Shown piece after piece: positions 1-8,923 of a stretch of DNA of 43,020 nt. Location of the stretch: positions 1 through 43,020 of the forward strand of contig JAUNIY010000009.1 in assembly GCA_030523305.1 (NCBI GenBank), given 5' to 3'. The DNA comes from Eubacteriales bacterium. Lineage in GTDB: Bacteria > Bacillota > Clostridia > Oscillospirales > Butyricicoccaceae. Under the pieces are notes generated by a model. That model was not told where the DNA came from, did not search any database, and saw nothing but the letters and a program-made list of their open reading frames with translations. The translations under genes and the position numbers were made by a program. Position 1 is the first letter of the stretch, and the number at the start of each line of letters is the position of its first letter.

Positions 1-7
1 AAAACAA

Positions 8-44
8 ACGCAGCAGCTTGGCATTTTGCCAGCTGCTGCGTTTT
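8..44. terminator. Rho-independent terminator, probably bidirectional
   Basis: The arms AACGCAGCAGCT(T)GGC and GCCAGCTGCTGCGTT pair with one bulged T around a short loop. The hairpin is preceded by A residues and followed by TTTT, so it can work in both directions. It probably ends a gene lying to the left of the window. Confidence 0.8.
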
Positions 45-127
45 ATAAACGTCCCCCAGAACTTGCTGCCCCGGTGTAGAGAGCTACTTATTCCGATGTG
101 TCAATAAGATATCTCATGTTTCCATTA

Positions 128-133
128 TATAAT
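128..133 (+). promoter_or_regulatory. possible -10 box for the small HTH regulator
   Basis: A perfect TATAAT lies about 75 bases upstream of the regulator start. No good -35 hexamer is seen 16-18 bases upstream (TAAGAT at 105-110), so the promoter is weak or needs an activator. Assignment is by position only. Confidence 0.35.
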
Positions 134-206
134 GTGAAAATCTACATGTCAACATATGAATTCCTTTACTATCGAATGGAAACAGTAGATAGTGGGAGGG
201 AGTTGC

Positions 207-428
207 ATGGTGCATTTGAATGTTCTGGAGCTGTTGCAGAAGCGGGGGCACACAAAATACTGGCTATACAAACAACTGGGGATGAGCTATCAGAATTTTA
301 ACAGGATGGTAAACAATCAAACGTCGTCGATACGATATGAAAATATAGAAGCGATATGTCAATTGCTGGAGTGCACGCCGAATGAGTTGTTTTCCTTTGA
401 CGAGGATACATTCGATCAAAATAAGTGA
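207..428 (+). CDS. small Cro/C1-type helix-turn-helix regulator
   Basis: Encodes 73 residues that form little more than one DNA-binding domain of the compact Cro/C1 (HTH_26-like) type. The segment LYKQLGMSYQNFNRMVNNQT reads as the helix-turn-helix, followed by the NIEAICQLLECTPNELF segment typical of these proteins. The ATG at 207 is chosen because GGGAGGG sits 6-7 bases upstream; a GTG at 192 is in frame but has no SD. The gene stands alone, ends just before a terminator and converges on cls. The target is unknown; such proteins often repress their own promoter or nearby genes. Confidence 0.85.
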   Translation: MVHLNVLELLQKRGHTKYWLYKQLGMSYQNFNRMVNNQTSSIRYENIEAICQLLECTPNELFSFDEDTFDQNK

Positions 429-432
429 AATG

Positions 433-463
433 AAAAGCAGCGAGTTAGCAATCGCTGCTTTTT
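433..463. terminator. bidirectional terminator between the HTH gene and cls
   Basis: An 11-bp perfect stem, AAAAGCAGCGA with TCGCTGCTTTT, encloses an 8-base loop. A residues on the left and T residues on the right allow it to serve both convergent genes. Confidence 0.88.
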
Positions 464-464
464 G

Positions 465-2027
465 CTACATCAGGGGGATGAACAGAGACAATAAGGATGC
501 GTACATGGATTGAATCCAAGAATAATTTTCCAGCCACTCGGCATCAATTTCCCGTGATTTGCTGATGGTTTCCAAAATATCGTCCCGCACTTTGTCCACA
601 ATGGAAGAGCGATAAAATACGGTGCCGCACTCAAAATGAAGATAAAAACTGCGAAAATCCATGTTGATTGTGCCGACGACTGCAATGTCATGATCGGCTA
701 CGATCATTTTTTCATGCAGGAATCCGGGTGTATATTCATAGATGCGTACGCCTGCTTCTATGAGCTGCTTGTAAAAGGAGCGGGTGATCGTGTATACGGT
801 CTTCTTGTCCGGAATGCCCGGCGTCACGATGCGTACATCGATGCCCGACTGGGCCGCCGTACACAGGGCGGTAATCATCTCATTGTCCAGCGCTAGATAG
901 GGCGTGGTAATATATACGCTTCGGGTCGCACCGGAAATGATATTCATAAAAACGCATTCGCTGACGTTGTAATTGTCTAATGGAGAATCGGCAAAAGCCT
1001 GTACATAGCCGTCGCTGGGGGCTTGTATGGTAGGGCTGTAATCGCGCAGGCTTGGTACCCAGGTTTCTGTAGAAAAATCCCAGAGCTGTAGGAACAGGGC
1101 GGTCAGGTTGATAACGCCGCTGCCGGTCAGCTTGACGCCGGTATCCTTCCAGTGGCCGAAACGTTCCTTCTGGTTGATGTATTCATCTGCCAGATTGATG
1201 CCGCCGGTATAGCCAATGTTCCCATCGATGATACAGATTTTTCGGTGGTCCCGATAGTTCAGGTAGGTATTCAGCATTGGCAAAAAGCGGTTGAAGCGGA
1301 CGACATGGAAGCCCATTGCCTGTAGCTTTTTGTGGTAGCCCATAGGTAGGGTGGATATGCAACCCACGTCGTCGTACATAATACGGATTTCCACGCCGGC
1401 GGCCGCCTTTTCCTTGAGGATATCCAAAATGGAATCCCACATAATGCCGGGTTCAATGATAAAGTATTCCATAAAAATAAAGCGTTCCGCTTTTTTCAAA
1501 TCGATCAGCATGGACTGGTGCTGGTATTCGCCCAGAGGAAAAAATTCGCATGCAGTGTTTTTCCAGGCCGGCATTTCGGCAATGTGATAGAGATATTCGC
1601 AATTGCGTCGGAAGTGCGGGTAGGTTGTGCACAGGCTGCGTGTGTCTGAAGGGGAAAAGGTGTCAAAAAGGTCGGTGTGGATGGGCTGGATTTTGACAAG
1701 GCGCGCACGGTTAAACGGCGTGTTGCCCCAAAGCAGGTAAAAAAATGCGCCGAACGGGGAAAACAACATAATAATGATAATCCAAGGGATTTTATAGGCT
1801 GGGTTGTCCGGTTTGCGGATGAGCCATATGACGACAAAACAGCTGATGACCTGTAATGCACGGTAGACATACAGCATACGCCCGCGCATCATCGTCAGAA
1901 CATACACAAGAAAGACGAATTGGATTAGAATCAGAAACGCGCTGATGGTCAAACGACTGAAGAGGAAGCTGAAAATGGATTTTTTCACACGCCTTCCAGC
2001 TTCGTGAGGGAACTCTGGTTTTTGCAT
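465..2027 (-). CDS. cls: cardiolipin synthase (phospholipase D family)
   Basis: Membrane enzyme that joins two phosphatidylglycerol molecules into cardiolipin plus glycerol. The 520-residue length is normal for bacterial Cls. Hydrophobic segments lie near residues 25-45, 53-71 and 82-100. Two phospholipase D HKD motifs are present: HRKICIID with His261, Lys263 and Asp268, and HEKMIVAD with His438, Lys440 and Asp445, each followed by the usual GxxN (GGIN, GTIN). The ATG at 2027 has GGAGG six bases upstream on the minus strand. The gene is monocistronic, with its own strong promoter at 2070-2098 and a shared terminator downstream. No defect is seen. Confidence 0.95.
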   Translation of the reverse strand: MQKPEFPHEAGRRVKKSIFSFLFSRLTISAFLILIQFVFLVYVLTMMRGRMLYVYRALQVISCFVVIWLIRKPDNPAYKIPWIIIIMLFSPFGAFFYLLWGNTPFNRARLVKIQPIHTDLFDTFSPSDTRSLCTTYPHFRRNCEYLYHIAEMPAWKNTACEFFPLGEYQHQSMLIDLKKAERFIFMEYFIIEPGIMWDSILDILKEKAAAGVEIRIMYDDVGCISTLPMGYHKKLQAMGFHVVRFNRFLPMLNTYLNYRDHRKICIIDGNIGYTGGINLADEYINQKERFGHWKDTGVKLTGSGVINLTALFLQLWDFSTETWVPSLRDYSPTIQAPSDGYVQAFADSPLDNYNVSECVFMNIISGATRSVYITTPYLALDNEMITALCTAAQSGIDVRIVTPGIPDKKTVYTITRSFYKQLIEAGVRIYEYTPGFLHEKMIVADHDIAVVGTINMDFRSFYLHFECGTVFYRSSIVDKVRDDILETISKSREIDAEWLENYSWIQSMYASLLSLFIPLM

Positions 2028-2069
2028 TACATGCCTCCGTTCAACATAAGAATTCTTTTTCTACGCTTC

Positions 2070-2098
2070 ATCATACCCATTTTGTATGGGAAAGTCAA
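2070..2098 (-). promoter_or_regulatory. cls promoter with an inverted repeat in the spacer
   Basis: On the minus strand TTGACT (2098-2093) and TATGAT (2075-2070) are separated by exactly 17 bases, a near-consensus sigma-70/SigA promoter. The spacer contains CCCAT-TTTGT-ATGGG (2076-2090 on the plus strand), an inverted repeat placed where a repressor could block polymerase. The promoter lies about 45 bases upstream of the cls start. Confidence 0.82.
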
Positions 2099-2469
2099 TC
2101 CGGGAAATCGTTCAAATCTATTTCATCGATTCGCATTCTGTGGAAGAGAACAGTGGGTAGAAGAGCGTTTGCAATGTCAAATGAAATTTCCTGCAAAAAT
2201 ACCGTTAAAAATATTCGGTTGCCTCCAAGAAAACTGGGTGGAATACGCAAAAATATGAGTGAAAATACTTTAAAAGTAGTATGTTTGGGATTTTGCAAGA
2301 ATTTGTGCAAAAAACATAAATGCGGCATGATTTGTTGCAAAAATGCACTGTTTTATGGAAAACATCGGCTTTGTACCCAAAAGGAAGACATGGTAAATCA
2401 AAAAGAATGGGGGAAGAAGTCGAGAAAATGGGGATTTAGAAAAAAATTATGAATTTTGCAATTTTTGTA

Positions 2470-2498
2470 TTTTCAAATTGCCAAATATATGGTATCAT
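2470..2498 (+). promoter_or_regulatory. probable gdhA promoter
   Basis: TTTTCA (2470-2475) and TATCAT (2493-2498) are 17 bases apart, about 50 bases ahead of the gdhA ATG. The -35 match is moderate. Neighbouring A/T-rich hexamers could give other pairings. Confidence 0.5.
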
Positions 2499-2519
2499 TA
2501 TAAACCGAAGATGTGATGA

Positions 2520-3890
<1,371 letters not shown>

Positions 3891-3926
3891 TTTATCGCAG
3901 CCAATCCAATTAGAAACATAAGAAAG

Positions 3927-3957
3927 TCCCCGTTTCCGTAAGGAGGCGGGGATTTTT
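3927..3957 (+). terminator. gdhA terminator
   Basis: TCCCCGTTTCC pairs with GGAGGCGGGGA (11 bp with two G-U pairs), followed by TTTTT. It starts 37 bases after the gdhA stop codon. Confidence 0.88.
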
Positions 3958-4104
3958 GTGTCGTGGCTGTGGGATGTAAAACATGGTTGTTATGGTTGTT
4001 CTTATTGCCCTCCGTGCGGAAAGAAACCGCGCCGGTCTCTTTTGGAAAGTCGGCCTTCACGGCCGCAGGCGTGTAGGGAAATCCGTCGGTATGTGCAAAT
4101 TCGG

Positions 4105-4133
4105 TTGTTTTTTTCGAGAAAATCATGTATGCT
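4105..4133 (+). promoter_or_regulatory. probable promoter of the first AraC regulator
   Basis: TTGTTT (4105-4110) and TATGCT (4128-4133) have a 17-base spacer and lie about 40 bases ahead of the start codon at 4173. Confidence 0.5.
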
Positions 4134-4172
4134 ATGTATAGCAATCACCGTTCGGAAAGAGGAGGGTATGGT

Positions 4173-5135
4173 ATGGCGCAGCATGAACCGCTGAATGCAC
4201 AGTGCTTTGTGAAAAAGGAATTTCATCCGATCTTTGTGGGGGATAACAATCCGCAGCTCCTGTATGTCTGCAAGGTCAGCCCGGATATCAGCAGCAGGCA
4301 TCCGCGTATCATGCATTCGCATGGTGAGCTGGTTGAGCTGGTGCTGATTTACAGCGGCGAAAGCGACTATTTGATCCATGATAAAAAATGCACAGTGCGG
4401 GCGGGGGATTTGCTGATTTATAATTCCGGCGTCGTGCATGATGAAATGTCTGGCCCGGATTCCCTGCTCGGGTTTATCACCATCGCAGTCGGGGGGCTGC
4501 ACATGCCTGGCCTGCGGGAACATGCGTTGATTCCGGATGACGCAGGCTTTCTGTTCCCCACCGGGCACAATTTTGAGGACATCCGCCAGCTGCTCGAATT
4601 GATGTTCCGCAACCTGTCCGAGCAGGAGCCGGATGCGGAAGCGTTTTGCAACAGCCTGATGCATGCCCTGCTGCGCAAGGTACTCACCGTCGTGCAGGAG
4701 CATACCGGGACGATGCAAAAAGAAGCCGCACTTTCTGATGCCGACGAACCAAATATTTTGGGGCACCGCGTGAAGGATTTCATCGATCAGAATTATACGC
4801 AGCCGATTACCCTGCAAACCATCGCCGAAGCGCTGCATACCAGCCCATATTATATGTCGCATGTGTTTAAGGAAATGAGCGGGTATTCGCCCATCCAATA
4901 TTTGTTGCGCAGGCGCATCGGGGAGGCACAGACCCTGCTCATCACAACCGATTATTCCATTACGGATATTGCCGGGATGGTTGGATACGATACGCAAAGC
5001 TATTTTAACATGCAGTTTACCAAGCATGTCGGCATGCCGCCGAAGAAATTCCGTCAAAATTATATCGTTGCGGAAAAGGAAAAGCAGACGCGTGTTAGAA
5101 AACCGCGCGCAAAAAAGAATGAAAACCGGCAATAG
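4173..5135 (+). CDS. AraC-family transcriptional regulator with cupin sensor domain
   Basis: Encodes 320 residues. The N-terminal half (about residues 30-110) is a cupin-like sensor with HSHGELVELVLIYSG and a later GDLLIYNSGVVHDE segment. The C-terminal ~100 residues (about 200-297) carry the two AraC helix-turn-helices: ITLQTIAEALHTSPYYMSHV, then the SITDIAGMVGYDTQSYF segment. The ATG at 4173 follows AGAGGAGGG by six bases; the in-frame ATG at 4125 has no SD and overlaps the promoter. The gene converges on the catabolic pair at 5231-7337 and is a likely activator of it or of the plus-strand set at 8924-12041. The inducer is probably a sugar or cyclitol. The basic tail (residues 302-320) is unusual. 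Confidence 0.92.
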   Translation: MAQHEPLNAQCFVKKEFHPIFVGDNNPQLLYVCKVSPDISSRHPRIMHSHGELVELVLIYSGESDYLIHDKKCTVRAGDLLIYNSGVVHDEMSGPDSLLGFITIAVGGLHMPGLREHALIPDDAGFLFPTGHNFEDIRQLLELMFRNLSEQEPDAEAFCNSLMHALLRKVLTVVQEHTGTMQKEAALSDADEPNILGHRVKDFIDQNYTQPITLQTIAEALHTSPYYMSHVFKEMSGYSPIQYLLRRRIGEAQTLLITTDYSITDIAGMVGYDTQSYFNMQFTKHVGMPPKKFRQNYIVAEKEKQTRVRKPRAKKNENRQ

Positions 5136-5150
5136 CCGCCGCTGGATATG

Positions 5151-5194
5151 CAGCAAGCCCACCCGCAAACAATGCAGGTGGGCTTGCTGTTTTG
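5151..5194 (+). terminator. terminator of the first AraC gene
   Basis: A perfect 13-bp stem, CAGCAAGCCCACC with GGTGGGCTTGCTG, followed by TTTTG. It may also help end transcription of the convergent dehydrogenase gene, although the A-run needed on that side is missing. Confidence 0.88.
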
Positions 5195-5230
5195 TAAAGG
5201 ATATTGAGAGAAATTCAGACGATAGAAATG

Positions 5231-6373
5231 TTACGCTTTGGCATCCATTTCGGAAACCTTGACCCATCTGCCCTCCTTGGCAGAGGTAGCCATAGCTTCC
5301 AGGATCTTGTCCACATAGTGGCCGTATGCCATGTCAATTTCGACCTTGCGGTCTTCGGTGATCGCGGTCAGGATGTCATGTGCCTGGATCGACATAATCT
5401 CGTTGTATGCAATGCCCTGCTCGTCGGTGCCGCAGAAGTTTGCGTAATCGCCGTTGCGGGTGTTGCCCTTGATGGTCTTATAGCCGCGCTCCTTTGGATC
5501 ACAGTCATTGGAGTAATACAGCAGCTCGTTGATGCGGGTCATCTCAAACTTGACGCTGCCCTTGCTGCCCTGGATTTCATAGGCGAGGCTGACCGGACGT
5601 GCGACGGAAATACGGCTGGAGGACATGGAGCCAATGCGGCCGTCCTCATACTTCACGATGACATAAATTTGGTCATCGGTGTCGATGTCAAGGGTTTTGG
5701 TGTTGTCGCGGGCATCCGGACGCTTGTCATACGGCGTATCCCAGGAAGCGAAAACTTCTACGATCTTCTTGCCGACGATCATGTCGGACAAGCTGACAAC
5801 GTGCGCGGTCAGATCACCCAGCGCGCCCGAACCGGCCGTTGCGGCTAGCTGCCGCCAGGTTGCCGGTGTGGACGGGTCTGCACAGTAAGAGCAGTCAAAC
5901 TCGCCGCGGAACGTGACAAACTCGCCCAGCTTGCCGGTGTCCATCAGTTCCTTTGCCAGGATGTTTGCCGGGCATTTGGTGTAAATGAAGTCAACCAGGC
6001 TCTTGACGCCAGCTTTTTCTACAGCGTCAACCATCCGCTGGCCCTCTTCCAAGGTGTTCGCCATTGGTTTTTCGCAGAGGATATGCTTGCCCGCTTCTGC
6101 CGCTGCAATCGCAATTTCCGCATGGGTGAAGTTCGGAGTTGCGATGATAACCAGGTCAACCTCCGGGTCATTGACAACGTCGTGCCAGTCGGTGGTAACC
6201 TTTTTATAGCCAAAGCGTTCTGCGGCCAGGTTTGCAGCCTGTTCGTTGACATCTGCGACGATCTCAAAGACCGGCTTGACGTCGTGGTAAGCCTGGCGTA
6301 CGTTTGTCATGCCGATGGAATGGAAGCTGCCCATCCAATTCGCGCCGCAAAGGCCGATTTTTACTTCTTTCAT
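5231..6373 (-). CDS. Gfo/Idh/MocA family oxidoreductase
   Basis: A 380-residue NAD(P)-dependent sugar or cyclitol dehydrogenase. The N-terminal Rossmann fold begins IGLCGANWMGSFHSIG, followed by IIATPNFTHAEIA. The family Glu-Lys-Pro motif is at residues 101-103 (CEKPMA), where the lysine is catalytic. The C-terminal alpha/beta domain follows. The SD GAGGAGG lies upstream of the ATG on the minus strand. It sits 34 bases downstream of a TIM-barrel isomerase gene on the same strand, so the pair is very likely one operon. That pairing is usual in inositol and rare-sugar catabolism, but the substrate cannot be read from sequence. It is clearly divergent from the second dehydrogenase in this window (11034-12041). 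Confidence 0.9.
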   Translation of the reverse strand: MKEVKIGLCGANWMGSFHSIGMTNVRQAYHDVKPVFEIVADVNEQAANLAAERFGYKKVTTDWHDVVNDPEVDLVIIATPNFTHAEIAIAAAEAGKHILCEKPMANTLEEGQRMVDAVEKAGVKSLVDFIYTKCPANILAKELMDTGKLGEFVTFRGEFDCSYCADPSTPATWRQLAATAGSGALGDLTAHVVSLSDMIVGKKIVEVFASWDTPYDKRPDARDNTKTLDIDTDDQIYVIVKYEDGRIGSMSSSRISVARPVSLAYEIQGSKGSVKFEMTRINELLYYSNDCDPKERGYKTIKGNTRNGDYANFCGTDEQGIAYNEIMSIQAHDILTAITEDRKVEIDMAYGHYVDKILEAMATSAKEGRWVKVSEMDAKA

Positions 6374-6407
6374 AATCCTGTCCTCCTCAATGATGCAATT
6401 TCATCCT

Positions 6408-7337
6408 TTAAATGTCATATCCGATACCCTTTAGGTATGTTACGCTTGCCTTGACGTTGGCAAGGCTGTTTGCTACATTGCGCGGGTCGCATTCCTGTTC
6501 GATGGTGATATAGCCGTTGTAGCCGATCTCATCCAAAACGTCCGCAATGGCGCGGTAATCCAGCATACCCTTGCCGATCGGGCACATGGAACCCTTGGCA
6601 CAGCCTTCAAAGAAACGGATGTGCTCGCCCATGACCTCGTCGTATACTGTTTTATCGATGTCCTTGAAATGGACGTAATCCAGGCGGTCTTTGTATTTTC
6701 TCAGCCATTCGACGGGATCCATCCCCGCATAGGTCAGATGGCCGGTATCCAGCACGAAACCTGCCAGATCGTTCGGGATTTCCTCGGCCAGACGGTCGAT
6801 TTCATCTGCAAATTCGATGTAGCCGCCGCAATGCGGGTGCAGGACTGGACGGACGCCGTAGCTGTTTGCCTTTTCGCACAGGCCATTGAAATGGGAAATC
6901 AGCTTAGCCCAGCCGGCTTCGTCCAACCGCGGCGCGCGGTCAGAATGTCCAGCTGCATAGTCACGTTCGTCATGGCCCCAATCCATTACGGTCATATACG
7001 GCGTGGGCCATCGCTGGCCATCCTCGCGCGGAAGCGGCGGCAGCTTGGTAATCAGCGAACAGATGCCGTCTACCTGCTGGAGCAGTTTTTCGTAGTTGTC
7101 ATCGCTGAGTACGTCGTCAAAGATTGTACCAGCTACGATGGAAAGGTTATTTTTGTTCAGCTCGGCCGAGACGCCTTCGATATCGTCGGTCGGGATCCAG
7201 CCGTTCGGCCCCAGCTCAATGGCGCGGTAGCCAGCCTCATGCGCTTCGCGCAGGACGCGCTGCCATGTTGGAAGATTTGGATTGGTGATGTCATCTACGC
7301 CCCAGCAGCAGGGAGCGCCACATATTTTGATTCCCAT
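6408..7337 (-). CDS. sugar phosphate isomerase/epimerase, IolE-like TIM barrel
   Basis: A 309-residue xylose-isomerase-like TIM-barrel protein. Its start, MGIKICGAPCCWGVDD, resembles inosose dehydratase (IolE)-type proteins. Likely metal and active-site segments are IELGPNGW, LHPHCGGYIEF, LDTGHLTYAG, YVHFKDID and YITIEQECD. The ATG at 7337 is chosen because AGGAGG lies six bases upstream; the frame stays open to 7460 without an SD. It is first gene of the minus-strand pair with the dehydrogenase at 5231. The likely role is isomerisation or dehydration of the keto-sugar or keto-inositol made by the dehydrogenase. The substrate remains a guess. Confidence 0.88.
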   Translation of the reverse strand: MGIKICGAPCCWGVDDITNPNLPTWQRVLREAHEAGYRAIELGPNGWIPTDDIEGVSAELNKNNLSIVAGTIFDDVLSDDNYEKLLQQVDGICSLITKLPPLPREDGQRWPTPYMTVMDWGHDERDYAAGHSDRAPRLDEAGWAKLISHFNGLCEKANSYGVRPVLHPHCGGYIEFADEIDRLAEEIPNDLAGFVLDTGHLTYAGMDPVEWLRKYKDRLDYVHFKDIDKTVYDEVMGEHIRFFEGCAKGSMCPIGKGMLDYRAIADVLDEIGYNGYITIEQECDPRNVANSLANVKASVTYLKGIGYDI

Positions 7338-7824
7338 GTGATTCCTCCTGATCGATTTCCTTCTCTTTGCGGTTTTCTTACGATGGCAATAGTTTACCAG
7401 ACGTTCGTCTGCGTTTCTTTCAACATCTTGACTTTTGTCCCTTTTCACAAGAAAAAACATTTTTTCTCATTTTTTTGTGGAATTTGCACACAAATAGTCG
7501 AATCGATCGGCGTACAGGATGCCGATTTCCCGCGCAGAGAGAAGGGGAACCGCGCCATGTCCGCGCATTTTTTTGCATTTCTCGCTGTTCCATGGCGGTG
7601 GAGCGTATGCGGACGCAGGAATCCGGATGACAAGAGTCTCTATATTGCGGTATTTCGGTGTTATTGTACAAAATCTTGCTTTTTTGGCGCGGAACGGGTA
7701 GTATTTTGCGGTGATCTGTGGTATTTTGTAATCGTACCCAATAGACCTGCGCGTCAATGGGATGTCATTGGAAACCCAATGTTTTAGGCAGCATTCTATC
7801 TGCATTGTTCCAAGGAGACACCAT
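7338..7824. other. divergent regulatory region between the isomerase and the second AraC gene
   Basis: This 487-base spacer contains no convincing gene. A short inverted repeat, CAGACG-TT-CGTCTG (7398-7411), lies about 60 bases upstream of the minus-strand isomerase and is a candidate operator. No good minus-strand -10/-35 pair was found, which fits activator-dependent control. The related motifs GCGGTATTT (about 7647) and GTGGTATTTT (about 7718) might be AraC-type half sites. Confidence 0.45.
7676..7704 (+). promoter_or_regulatory. weak candidate promoter of the second AraC gene
   Basis: TTGCTT and TAGTAT are separated by 17 bases, about 120 bases ahead of the start codon at 7825. Both hexamers are only partial matches to consensus. 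Confidence 0.35.
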
Positions 7825-8661
7825 ATGAAAAAAGATAGTATGGCTTTGGCTGCACAATTTGTCACGTTGCATTTTGTAAATGAAACATATCATAAGAATC
7901 ATGCGCAGCTCATCCACCGACATGAAGACGTGATCGAGCTGCTGTATATCATGTACGGCACAGGGCAGTATATTGTGGATGGAAAAGTGTACCCAGTGCA
8001 GCCTGGGAACCTCATCATCTGTAACGAAGGTGTGATGCACGGCGAAGCGCCGTATTTAAAGCATTGTGCCGAGAGCTATTGCCTCGTTCTCCGGGAGTTG
8101 CATGTGCCGGATCTTCCTGCAAACACACTTTCTAAGCTGACGGATACCCCTGTGTATTATTTTACCGAAGAGCGCGCTGCGCTCGAGCATATGATGCTGG
8201 CGCTGCACGAGCGGCGGGCGTATTTTGCAGAAGAAGATGTCGTCTGCAATCTGCTTGCCAATGCGCTGCTGAACCTCATCTACGCCAAAATTGTCAGTCG
8301 CCAGAAGAGCGATGCATCGATCCAGCGGGGCAACGAGGAATTTTTTCAAAACATGATCCGGTTTCTTGATACACATTATCAGGAACCCCTGACGTTGGAG
8401 CAGCTGGGAAGGGAATTTCACATCAGCCCGTCTCACTTGTCACATATATTCAAGACAGAAATTGGCCTGCCGCCGATGAAATACTTGATGAACCGGAAAA
8501 TTGGTGAATCGCAAAACCTGTTGATGAATACCAACCTTCCGGTAGCTGAAATTGGCGGGCAACTGGGATTCAATGACAGCGGGCATTTTAGTCGGACATT
8601 TAAAAAATATATTGGCATCACGCCGTCGGAATACCGCCGGTATTTCCGGAGCCACACATAA
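7825..8661 (+). CDS. AraC-family transcriptional regulator with cupin sensor domain
   Basis: Encodes 278 residues with the same plan as the regulator at 4173. An N-terminal cupin-like domain contains HRHEDVIELLYIMYGTG and GNLIICNEGVMHGE. The C-terminal AraC DNA-binding domain (about residues 175-275) has LTLEQLGREFHISPSHLSHI and VAEIGGQLGFNDSGHFSRTF. AAGGAGA upstream supports the ATG at 7825; the frame is open back to 7762 without an SD. It lies between the divergent isomerase/dehydrogenase pair and the binding-protein set, so it is the best candidate regulator of both. The two AraC proteins are recognisably similar but not near-identical. A strong terminator separates it from the downstream binding protein. 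Confidence 0.92.
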   Translation: MKKDSMALAAQFVTLHFVNETYHKNHAQLIHRHEDVIELLYIMYGTGQYIVDGKVYPVQPGNLIICNEGVMHGEAPYLKHCAESYCLVLRELHVPDLPANTLSKLTDTPVYYFTEERAALEHMMLALHERRAYFAEEDVVCNLLANALLNLIYAKIVSRQKSDASIQRGNEEFFQNMIRFLDTHYQEPLTLEQLGREFHISPSHLSHIFKTEIGLPPMKYLMNRKIGESQNLLMNTNLPVAEIGGQLGFNDSGHFSRTFKKYIGITPSEYRRYFRSHT

Positions 8662-8678
8662 CTGTGCAACACAAACAG

Positions 8679-8707
8679 AGGGAAGCGAAACATCCGCTTC
8701 CCTTTTT
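8679..8707 (+). terminator. terminator of the second AraC gene
   Basis: AGGGAAGCG pairs with CGCTTCCCT over a 7-base loop, and the stem runs into TTTTT. It begins 17 bases after the stop codon and insulates the regulator from the binding-protein promoter. Confidence 0.9.
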
Positions 8708-8777
8708 GTATGTTTTAAATAAAAACAATGCCCGTTTTTCGACTGCCAAAGCAGGAATGTACAAATGAAAGAAAAAA

Positions 8778-8795
8778 TTTCCCCGTATTTCCCCG
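8778..8795 (+). promoter_or_regulatory. tandem TTTCCCCG direct repeat upstream of the binding-protein gene
   Basis: TTTCCCCG occurs at 8778-8785 and 8788-8795, a 10-base period or about one helical turn. It is followed by AGGAATTTCCT (8806-8816). The pair lies about 45-65 bases upstream of the -10 box, where AraC-type activators commonly bind direct repeats. The binding role is inferred. Confidence 0.4.
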
Positions 8796-8839
8796 AAAAT
8801 CAAACAGGAATTTCCTAACGGTTTTTCGCTTGATCTGCG

Positions 8840-8869
8840 TATAATAAGACCATACTCATTCATGAATGA
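8840..8869 (+). promoter_or_regulatory. binding-protein promoter -10 with a 14-bp palindrome at the start site
   Basis: A perfect TATAAT (8840-8845) has no recognisable -35 at 16-18 bases (AACGGT at 17), which suggests activator dependence. A perfect palindrome, TCATTCATGAATGA (8856-8869), covers roughly +5 to +18 of the expected transcript. It could be a repressor operator or a second regulator site. Confidence 0.55.
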
Positions 8870-8923
8870 CACCACGGCAAACAACAAAGAAAATAAGGAG
8901 TATACGGAAAGGAAAGCAATATT

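Noticed and set aside
2153-2452. A 99-codon frame between cls and gdhA
   Set aside because: Low-complexity, lysine-rich, without an SD, and it runs up to the gdhA promoter.
4002-5267. A 421-codon minus-strand open frame over the first AraC gene
   Set aside because: No SD or recognisable domains, and it covers a terminator and a promoter that serve the plus-strand AraC gene.
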